Source of the DNA: Bacteroidetes bacterium UBA6491
Lineage (GTDB): Bacteria > Bacteroidota > Bacteroidia > NS11-12g > UBA9320
Length of the DNA: 5,566 nucleotides
Assembly (NCBI GenBank): GCA_002436505.1
Contig: DJML01000046.1
Span: forward strand, 1 to 5,566
Reading direction: 5' to 3'
Below, in pieces: positions 1-4,842 of the stretch. The notes under the pieces are model-generated. The model worked only from the letters and a program-made list of their open reading frames with translations. It searched no databases and was not told the DNA's origin. The position numbers and the translations under genes were made by a program. Positions within the stretch are counted from its first letter, which is position 1. The number at the start of each line of letters is the position of its first letter.

Positions 1-887
1 CAAAGGCACTAATAAATGGAGCCAACCTTGAAGTTAAAGATTATCGGGAGCTTGGGTATACTTTCGGATCTGGGTTCAGAGACCAGGCAATGATGCTTGA
101 AATTATGGTGGAGATCGGCGATATGGGGAGTGCGGCAAACCTGATGATGAAAGTCGCGGGCGAACTAAGTTCAGCACAATGGATGAGCACCCAGGAAACA
201 GCTTTAGGGCTCTTGGCAATTTCGAAATTCGCAGGCGAAGCAAAAGTGGTCGGAAACCCATCGGTGAGTTACCAGGTGAGCAATGGAGCAAGCAATGATG
301 TAATACTTGACAAACACCTGTATTCCGTCGACCTGGGAAGGGAAGATCTTAAAGGCAAGAAAGTGACGATCAAGAACACATCAGAAGGAATCGTTTATGT
401 AAAAATGGTCCACTCAGGTGTTCCATTGATAGGTGACACAACACGGTATTCGAACGCAATTGAGGCGAACATCAGGTACACAAATTTTGAGGGTTTGACC
501 ATTGATGTCACTGACCTAGCCCAGGGAACACAGTTTATTGCGGAAGTGCAGATATACAATCCTGGATCGCGTGGAGGGCTTGAGCAGGTAGCTCTTTCTC
601 AAATGATGCCTTCCGGATGGGAGATTCAAAACACAAGGATGCAAGGTTCAGGCATCAAAGAAGACAGTTACACCTACAGGGATCATCGCGACGACAGGGT
701 AATGACGTATTTCGATCTGCCTGTACGGACGTCAAAAACGTTCAGGATCATCCTGACAGCTGCTTATCAGGGCCGATATTATTTGCCTGCACAGACGGCA
801 GAGGCAATGTATGATTACACTGTGAGAGCAAATCTACCCGGAAAATGGGTCACTGTTTCCCCTCCAAGGTTGGATGCCAGCCGATAA
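1..887 (+). CDS. Alpha-2-macroglobulin family protein, C-terminal part (5' truncated by the window)
   Basis: The reading frame is open from base 3 with no stop upstream, so the gene starts outside the window; the first in-frame ATG at 90 is internal. The visible part is 294 codons. Local residues 14-29 (an RELGYTFGS-type segment followed by RDQAMML) and the W-x-S-T-Q-E-T-A-x-G-L-L-A motif at nt 180-218 match the end of the helical thioester-type domain of bacterial alpha-2-macroglobulins. A beta-rich domain follows. The end, with Y-x-L-P, A-E-A-M-Y-D (nt 798-815) and W-V-T-V, is the conserved closing segment of these proteins. Family members are very large (well over 1,500 residues), envelope-anchored or periplasmic, and are thought to trap attacking proteases. 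The thioester motif, bait region and signal peptide would lie upstream, so whether this is a thioester-bearing type cannot be judged. No intrinsic terminator is visible after the stop. Family assignment is firm; the physiological role is inferred from the family. Confidence 0.88.
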   Translation, partial: KALINGANLEVKDYRELGYTFGSGFRDQAMMLEIMVEIGDMGSAANLMMKVAGELSSAQWMSTQETALGLLAISKFAGEAKVVGNPSVSYQVSNGASNDVILDKHLYSVDLGREDLKGKKVTIKNTSEGIVYVKMVHSGVPLIGDTTRYSNAIEANIRYTNFEGLTIDVTDLAQGTQFIAEVQIYNPGSRGGLEQVALSQMMPSGWEIQNTRMQGSGIKEDSYTYRDHRDDRVMTYFDLPVRTSKTFRIILTAAYQGRYYLPAQTAEAMYDYTVRANLPGKWVTVSPPRLDASR

Positions 888-971
888 AGGGCCGGTCGAT
901 CAACGAACATCACGACCCAATGTAAGTGACATAATGGCACTAAATTTCAGGTTTTAAGCCTTTTATGCGCC

Positions 972-984
972 AATGTGGCACATT
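972..984. promoter_or_regulatory. Perfect inverted repeat upstream of hsp20 (possible operator)
   Basis: AATGTG (972-977) and CACATT (979-984) are exact reverse complements around a single G. The site ends 7 bp before the putative -7 box at 992, so it lies where the -33 region of that promoter would be. A dimeric regulator could bind here, but no known consensus is recognised. Related words AATGGCAC (933-940) and AATGGCAT (1001-1008) lie nearby. The regulatory role is inferred only. Confidence 0.3.
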
Positions 985-991
985 TGTGTCT

Positions 992-999
992 TAATTTTG
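992..999 (+). promoter_or_regulatory. Putative -7 promoter box of hsp20
   Basis: TAATTTTG matches the Bacteroidota -7 consensus TAnnTTTG exactly. It would start transcription near 1004-1006 and give a leader of about 45 nt before the ATG at 1050. No good TTTG is found at the expected -33 distance, where the inverted repeat 972-984 lies instead. A second, weaker candidate is TAAATTTC at 941-948. Confidence 0.45.
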
Positions 1000-1049
1000 C
1001 AATGGCATATCTCTTGATGTATTCAGACCGGAAACAAAAGAATACAAAA

Positions 1050-1490
1050 ATGAATATCACAAAGTACAGACCCGCAAGCAAATTGGCAGGCTTCCCAGTT
1101 ACGTTCAACGACTTGTTTGATAATTTCTTCAGTGAAGGGGTTGATAATAAGATGGGAGGAGAATCATTTTTCAGACCCGGAGTAGATGTCATTGAAAACG
1201 AAAACCTTTTTGAAGTTCACGTGGCAATCCCGGGGATCAGAAAAGAAGACATTAATCTTGACATAAGTAACAATGAGCTGAAAGTTTCAGGAGAAAGAAA
1301 AGAAAAAAAGGCGGAAGATGGGGAAAAATATCACATGAGAGAACTGCGATATGGCAAATTTTCCAGAACCTTCAGGTTGCCGGAGAATGCTGATAAAAGC
1401 AAAATTGAAGCAAAGTTTGAAGATGGGATATTAAAGGTAGTAATACCGAAATCTGTTGAATCGCTTTCAAAACATATTGAGATCAAGTAG
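1050..1490 (+). CDS. Hsp20/alpha-crystallin family small heat-shock protein
   Basis: This is an ATP-independent cytoplasmic chaperone that holds unfolding proteins in a refoldable state and assembles into oligomers. From ATG 1050 it is 146 residues, the usual bacterial Hsp20 length. The N-terminal arm (1-42) contains an F-N-D-L-F-D-x-F-F motif typical of Bacteroidota members. The alpha-crystallin domain covers about 43-136, with P-G-V-D-V-x-E (43-49), V-x-G-E-R-K around 79-84, Y-G-x-F-x-R-x-F near 101-109 and G-I-L-K-V-V-I-P-K (126-134). The C-terminal I-E-I (143-145) is the I-x-I motif that docks on a neighbouring subunit. The frame stays open back to an ATG at 975, but those 25 extra residues are unlike Hsp20 N-termini and would overlap the putative -7 box, so 1050 is preferred. 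The leader is A-rich without a Shine-Dalgarno motif. The gene appears monocistronic, ended by the terminator at 1545-1579. Induction by heat or stress is expected from the family and is not shown by the sequence. Confidence 0.95.
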   Translation: MNITKYRPASKLAGFPVTFNDLFDNFFSEGVDNKMGGESFFRPGVDVIENENLFEVHVAIPGIRKEDINLDISNNELKVSGERKEKKAEDGEKYHMRELRYGKFSRTFRLPENADKSKIEAKFEDGILKVVIPKSVESLSKHIEIK

Positions 1491-1503
1491 TAGTAGTTAG
1501 TAG
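1488..1503 (+). repeat. TAG repeat at the hsp20 stop codon
   Basis: Five TAG triplets are packed into 16 bp: three consecutive in-frame TAGs (1488-1496), one T, then two more TAGs in the next frame (1498-1503). The first is the hsp20 stop, so this is a tandem stop in two frames. It may simply be a short slippage-derived repeat. Confidence 0.6.
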
Positions 1504-1544
1504 AGAATAAACATTTTTAAAGTGGAGTTCTAAGGTTGATTTAA

Positions 1545-1579
1545 AACCCCGGTTGCATCAGGTGACCGGGGTTCTTTTT
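1545..1579 (+). terminator. Intrinsic terminator of hsp20
   Basis: AACCCCGGT (1545-1553) and ACCGGGGTT (1565-1573) form a perfect 9-bp stem around an 11-nt loop, followed by CTTTTTATTATT. It lies 55 nt after the hsp20 stop and separates that gene from the SRPBCC gene. The left arm is preceded by TTTAAAA, so some activity on the opposite strand is possible. Confidence 0.9.
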
Positions 1580-1629
1580 ATTATTCACCCTCAAATCAGG
1601 AAACTGACTTTTATTCATAAATTGCACCT

Positions 1630-2166
1630 GTGAAAATTTTAAAGTTTGTACTGATATTCTTTGCGTTCATGATCCTTGGTTTTCTGCTTTTCATGGTTTT
1701 TTCGAAGAGCGAATTTACAGCCACAATTGAAGGGAAGGTAAACGCAAAAAGATCAGAGGTCTATGGTCTTTTTTCTGACACCTCTCATTTCAAAGAATGG
1801 AAATCGAACATTGTAAACATTGAGGTTTTAAAGGGGAACCCAGGGGAGAAGGGGTGTGAAATAGCGCTTACCTATAAACCTGAAGAACAGGAACTGACCA
1901 TAACTGAGAAATTGACCGAAGTAAAATCAAGGGAGAAACTTATTTACGAAGTGAAGGCACCGAACGTATTCTCTGAAACCAGAACGATCAAATTTTCTGA
2001 TACCGCAGATTGGGTCAGGGTCTCAGTTACCCGGGAGATAAAAGCAGAGAACTGGCTGATCAAATTCTTTCTTTCTCAGCTTGCCCAGGCTCTTCCTTTA
2101 GAAACTGAAAAAGAACTGGAAGCAATAAAAAAACACTTTGCTGACAGAGGCCCGTCACAACTTTAA
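1630..2166 (+). CDS. Membrane-anchored SRPBCC (START-like/polyketide cyclase) family protein
   Basis: The 178-residue product has one hydrophobic segment at about residues 5-24 preceded by lysines, which looks like an uncleaved membrane anchor. A soluble domain of about 145 residues follows and reads like the SRPBCC fold: an opening strand with I-E-G-K-V-N-A at 33-39, the helix S-E-V-Y-G-L-F-S-D at 42-50, then F-K-E-W-K at 54-58. After that come alternating strands and a long C-terminal helix (about 141-170) that would close the hydrophobic cavity. The fold binds hydrophobic ligands such as lipids; the ligand here is unknown and no catalytic residues can be assigned. The start is GTG at 1630, the first usable start after an in-frame TAA at 1618, and it places the membrane segment correctly at the N-terminus. 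The gene is bounded upstream by the hsp20 terminator and downstream overlaps the convergent GIN lipoprotein gene by 12 bp. The end has no obvious terminator. Confidence 0.8.
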   Translation: MKILKFVLIFFAFMILGFLLFMVFSKSEFTATIEGKVNAKRSEVYGLFSDTSHFKEWKSNIVNIEVLKGNPGEKGCEIALTYKPEEQELTITEKLTEVKSREKLIYEVKAPNVFSETRTIKFSDTADWVRVSVTREIKAENWLIKFFLSQLAQALPLETEKELEAIKKHFADRGPSQL

Positions 2167-2895
2167 GAGTTTCCCGCTTCCCTTATCAACATTTATTTCC
2201 TTAATATCGGACGGTTCCCTTACGTACCAAATGTTTCCCTCGTTGTATATTTTAACGAAGAGGATTTTTGACGGGTTAACATAGCAATCCAGTCTGGTGT
2301 GACTGTCGATATATGCCTGTTCACAATCCAGAAAGCGGGCATCTACAAAGGATATTTCTTCTACTGAACCTTTTATCTTTCTGGCACGGCCGGAAAGTTT
2401 TAAAGCGCCTGAATTAAGAGACTGAAGATAAATTTCGTTAGAAACGTCCAGATTCAATGAAACGTCCTCAAGCCCGGAGTGAAATATTGAAAGGTCCTTA
2501 AGTTTAAGCACACCCGTGGTATTAATACCTACTACTGATTGCACATCAATTCTGTCAATTTCTTTCAGGCGGATTTCTATTTTGACGATCTCTTTTAACG
2601 AACGAACGAAATTGCAGCTGTTTTTATCTTCAATATAGAGAATGCCGTTTTCTACCTTCGTGTCAATCCCTTTGAAGAGATTTCTTCCTCCTGTGATTGT
2701 AACCATTTCCGGTAAACTGTCGTTTTGTACCAGGACAACGTCAAATTTATCTGTTAGCCTTATCTGATGAAACGGACCGGTCAATCTGGTTATTGTTTTT
2801 TCTGACCCTCTTGAAGTGATGCAATCGTCAAGTTGCCTTTTCTCGCACGAAGCAAGAAGAAGAAAAGTGATCCCTATGTAACCCCACTTTTTCAT
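2155..2895 (-). CDS. GIN-domain (DUF2807) lipoprotein
   Basis: The 246-residue product starts with a lipoprotein signal peptide: M-K-K, a hydrophobic core, and the lipobox L-A-S-C with the lipidated Cys at 17. Residues from about 40 to 240 resemble the putative auto-transporter adhesin head GIN domain (DUF2807), a beta-helix-like fold. Key matches are G-P-F at 40-42, F-D-V-V-L-V-Q at 51-57, the T-G-G-R-N-L-F segment near 68-74, N-G-I-L-Y-I at 83-88, N-S-C-N-F-V-R at 92-98, and G-S-G-K-L at the end (239-243). Besides Cys17, the protein has Cys25, 94, 191 and 204; a Cys near the N-terminus and the C-N-x-x-R motif recur in Bacteroidota members as I recall them. It probably sits in the outer membrane, facing periplasm or surface. 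The molecular function of these proteins is not established. The ATG overlaps the stop of the upstream barrel gene as ATGA, so translation is probably coupled and the gene depends on the upstream promoter. Confidence 0.85.
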   Translation of the reverse strand: MKKWGYIGITFLLLASCEKRQLDDCITSRGSEKTITRLTGPFHQIRLTDKFDVVLVQNDSLPEMVTITGGRNLFKGIDTKVENGILYIEDKNSCNFVRSLKEIVKIEIRLKEIDRIDVQSVVGINTTGVLKLKDLSIFHSGLEDVSLNLDVSNEIYLQSLNSGALKLSGRARKIKGSVEEISFVDARFLDCEQAYIDSHTRLDCYVNPSKILFVKIYNEGNIWYVREPSDIKEINVDKGSGKLLKL

Positions 2896-3998
2896 AATCT
2901 ATACCCGATACCCCAGTCAAAAAAATCAGCTACACCGAAATGTGTCTTTAGTGTGGTGTATAAAAACACTCTATCCGTTACGTGGATCAAAAACCCGATC
3001 CGCTGATAGGTGAAAAATTTATTCGAACTTGGTTTATAAAGGTAGAATCCGACATCAGTCAGAAGATGGACCCTGTTGATCTGCCACTGGTGACCTCCAA
3101 AGACACCAACCTCTGTCATTTCCCATGGCCTGAGCCCTTTTCTGCTTTTATCTGGATCCTTAAGGAATTGATGTGTCTTATCAAAGAACATATCTGCTCC
3201 TAGCCGCCAATCTGTGATCATATTACGTCTGAAGATGCGCGCGCCATTGATACCTATTATATGGAATTCATGAGGATCAGCAAGATATAACTCTTTAAAC
3301 GCATATGATCCCACAAATTGAAACTTATAATCAGTTAAGGTGTCACCCGTATCATGATCTTTGGCATAAGTACCAAACGCGTAGTTAGCCCCTAAAATGA
3401 AGGATGGCATGTTTACGCCAAGATTTGGCACCCTGAAACTGCCATTGCTGAAATGGGTTGCCCCGACTCCGACTTTTACCCGAAGCGGCCCGAACTCATG
3501 ATTGTAACTGACAAATGTTTGCATTGCTCCGTTAACATGACTTCCAATAGCAAGATTATGCCTGTTTTCCCACGGGTCGAATTTATGTGTAAGAAAACCA
3601 AGTCCTGCACCTAACCTGAAACGGATCTCACTTTTTTTATAGATCTTAAAGCTGGTCTCAAAATTCGGGATAAGCGCATATACCTCGCCAGTGAGGCCCG
3701 GCCGACCCAAATTCATATAGAGAAAATTTACGCCAACCCTTGGTGCATTGTAATGTGATGCCCAGGTAAGTTTAGAAGCTTCACGACGATACTGCCGTGT
3801 GAACTGTAATTCAAAACCATAGGTGTGCGCTTCAAGATTTCTTGCATCGTCACGATGGGCGATCAGAAAGCCAGGATGAAAGTTGAACCCGACGTCATAT
3901 TTGTACCTGGATTCAGATCCGGGTTTGCCATGCTGCGCATTTGCAGTTGCAAAGCATAGCAAAAGAATTATGAATGCAGTTGGTCTTCGCGCCCCCAT
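2892..3998 (-). CDS. PagL-like acyloxyacyl hydrolase / lipid A deacylase family outer-membrane protein
   Basis: The 368-residue product has a Sec signal peptide ending A-N-A (19-21), with Gln22 as the likely mature N-terminus. The rest consists of short amphipathic strands rich in aromatics and glycine, as in an outer-membrane beta-barrel, ending in W-G-I-G-Y-R-L. The diagnostic element is T-H-F-S-N-G at 181-186 followed by P-N-L-G-V-N at 191-196. It aligns without gaps to the active site of Pseudomonas PagL (His126, Ser128, Glu140, from memory), giving His182 and Ser184, but Asn196 where PagL has Glu140. PagL removes the 3-O acyl chain of lipid A; Bacteroidota relatives are annotated as acyloxyacyl hydrolases. 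Whether this one is active, and on what lipid, is inference. It is more than twice the length of PagL, with about 170 residues after the motif, so the barrel must be larger or extended. An in-frame TAA immediately before ATG 3998 fixes the start. It is the first gene of an operon with the GIN lipoprotein. No clear promoter is seen upstream. Confidence 0.82.
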   Translation of the reverse strand: MGARRPTAFIILLLCFATANAQHGKPGSESRYKYDVGFNFHPGFLIAHRDDARNLEAHTYGFELQFTRQYRREASKLTWASHYNAPRVGVNFLYMNLGRPGLTGEVYALIPNFETSFKIYKKSEIRFRLGAGLGFLTHKFDPWENRHNLAIGSHVNGAMQTFVSYNHEFGPLRVKVGVGATHFSNGSFRVPNLGVNMPSFILGANYAFGTYAKDHDTGDTLTDYKFQFVGSYAFKELYLADPHEFHIIGINGARIFRRNMITDWRLGADMFFDKTHQFLKDPDKSRKGLRPWEMTEVGVFGGHQWQINRVHLLTDVGFYLYKPSSNKFFTYQRIGFLIHVTDRVFLYTTLKTHFGVADFFDWGIGYRL

Positions 3999-4003
3999 TT
4001 ATT

Positions 4004-4019
4004 TTACAGAATTACAGAA
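4004..4019. repeat. Tandem 8-bp repeat upstream of the PagL-like gene
   Basis: TTACAGAA occurs twice in perfect tandem (4004-4011 and 4012-4019), ending 5 bp before the minus-strand ATG at 3998. On the minus strand it includes TAATTCTG (4014-4007), one mismatch from the -7 consensus, so the repeat may overlap a weak promoter. Function unknown. Confidence 0.45.
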
Positions 4020-4065
4020 TATTAACAACTCCGGTTTTTTTAGCTTTCGATAATACGAAGAAATT

Positions 4066-4081
4066 GGTAATTAGGTAATAA
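4066..4081. repeat. Imperfect tandem 8-bp repeat in the divergent intergenic region
   Basis: GGTAATTA (4066-4073) is followed directly by GGTAATAA (4074-4081), 7 of 8 bases identical. It lies midway between the divergent PagL-like and lipoprotein genes. It could be a protein-binding site or chance in A/T-rich DNA. Confidence 0.3.
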
Positions 4082-4166
4082 TCTGCCAGAATGAAATCGG
4101 CATTAATGGGATAAAAAGAAAGAATACTGACGAATGACAAACTAGCTCTAAATAATATCGATGTTC

Positions 4167-4174
4167 TATATTTG
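4167..4174 (+). promoter_or_regulatory. Consensus -7 promoter box abutting the 4180 start codon
   Basis: TATATTTG is an exact match to TAnnTTTG. Only 5 nt separate its final G from the ATG at 4180, so transcription would begin at or next to the start codon. No clear TTTG is visible about 19-20 bp upstream. An imperfect palindrome, AATATCGATGTT (4154-4165, 10 of 12 positions symmetric), lies just upstream and could carry a regulator. Confidence 0.5.
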
Positions 4175-4179
4175 CCGCC

Positions 4180-4839
4180 ATGCCAAAAGTCATCAATGTT
4201 CTTCTGCTTGCTCTGCTGCTGAGCGTGACTTCGTGTTTTGAAGTAGTGGAAGAAGTTGATCTGAATGAAAATGGCTCAGGATCGTTCAAATTCACGATCA
4301 ATATGAGCAAAAGTAAGAAAGAGATAGATGCAGCACTTCTGCTTGATTCAATTGGGACGATCGACGTACCCTCCAGGGATTTTGTGGACGCTCGAATGAT
4401 GCAGGGAAATCATATTCTTACGAGTTCTAAAGGTATAACCAATGTTGCCATTAAAAAGGATTATACAAATTACATTTTCGAATTGTCCTTTGATTTCGAT
4501 CATTTATCTTCACTAAATAACGCTATAGAGAAGCTGTATGGTCAGTTGAGCTCGTTTAATTATCCTTTTGCAGGGACCTTCAGGCGATCAGATGAAAAGT
4601 TTGTGCGGGTCATGGACCGTCAGTCCAAGGAGATACTTCAAAAGATGCAGGAAAGCAATCCTGAAATGACCCGGGAATCAACATATACAGCGATCTATAG
4701 ATTTGTTGAATCAGTAAGCGGCGCAACGAATGAGAATGCCCGAATTTCAGGATCTCAAAAAGCGGTAATGTTAAGGTTTAATATCGGCGAACTGGCAACA
4801 GGAAGAAAAACATTAAATAATGAAATCAAATTTAAATAA
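4180..4839 (+). CDS. Lipoprotein of unknown function, first gene of an exported-protein pair
   Basis: The family is not recognised with confidence. The 219-residue product has a lipoprotein signal peptide with Lys3, the hydrophobic run 7-16 and a V-T-S-C lipobox (Cys19). The mature part opens with E-V-V-E-E-V-D-L-N-E-N-G-S-G-S-F (21-36), a strand-turn-strand pattern seen at the start of some bacterial lipoprotein domains such as LppM-like ones; this likeness is weak. Alternating strands follow to about residue 107, then a helical stretch (111-121), a charged middle (136-162) rich in Lys, Glu, Arg and Gln, and a C-terminal strand around 194-203. There are no Cys residues beyond the lipobox and no obvious catalytic motif. 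ATG 4180 is the only sensible start: an in-frame TAA lies at 4153 and the signal peptide begins at once. The next gene starts 3 nt after the stop, so the two are probably cotranscribed and may work together at the envelope. Confidence 0.85.
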   Translation: MPKVINVLLLALLLSVTSCFEVVEEVDLNENGSGSFKFTINMSKSKKEIDAALLLDSIGTIDVPSRDFVDARMMQGNHILTSSKGITNVAIKKDYTNYIFELSFDFDHLSSLNNAIEKLYGQLSSFNYPFAGTFRRSDEKFVRVMDRQSKEILQKMQESNPEMTRESTYTAIYRFVESVSGATNENARISGSQKAVMLRFNIGELATGRKTLNNEIKFK

Positions 4840-4842
4840 CAC

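Noticed and set aside
103..814. Minus-strand frame 103-291 and plus-strand frame 617-814 inside the alpha-2-macroglobulin gene
   Set aside because: Both are out-of-frame or antisense shadows of a clear protein-coding frame.
894..917. Hairpin GGTCG/CGACC as terminator of the alpha-2-macroglobulin gene
   Set aside because: The stem is only 5 bp with a 14-nt loop and no T-tract follows.
976..1000. Sigma-54-like promoter (TGGCAC ... TTGC) before hsp20
   Set aside because: The GG and GC elements are 20 bp apart instead of the required 10, so the spacing excludes it.
975..1049. Longer hsp20 start at ATG 975 adding 25 residues
   Set aside because: The extra residues do not resemble Hsp20 N-termini and would overlap the putative -7 box and inverted repeat; ATG 1050 gives the normal family length.
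947..1192. Minus-strand open frame of 81 codons across the hsp20 promoter and N-terminus
   Set aside because: It is the antisense of hsp20 coding sequence and its leader, with no family resemblance.
2127..2133. Run of seven A (T-tract on the minus strand) as terminator of the GIN lipoprotein gene
   Set aside because: No stable hairpin precedes it on the minus strand, and it lies inside the SRPBCC coding sequence, where it encodes lysines.
2982..3203. Plus-strand open frame of 73 codons
   Set aside because: It lies wholly inside the well-supported minus-strand barrel gene and its translation has no recognisable features.
4007..4014. TAATTCTG on the minus strand as the promoter of the PagL-like operon
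   Set aside because: It has one mismatch to TAnnTTTG, no -33 element at the right distance, and is part of a tandem repeat; too weak to annotate as a promoter.
4071..4310. Minus-strand open frame of 79 codons across the divergent intergenic region
   Set aside because: It covers the promoter and lipoprotein signal sequence of the 4180 gene in antisense, and its composition does not look like a real protein.
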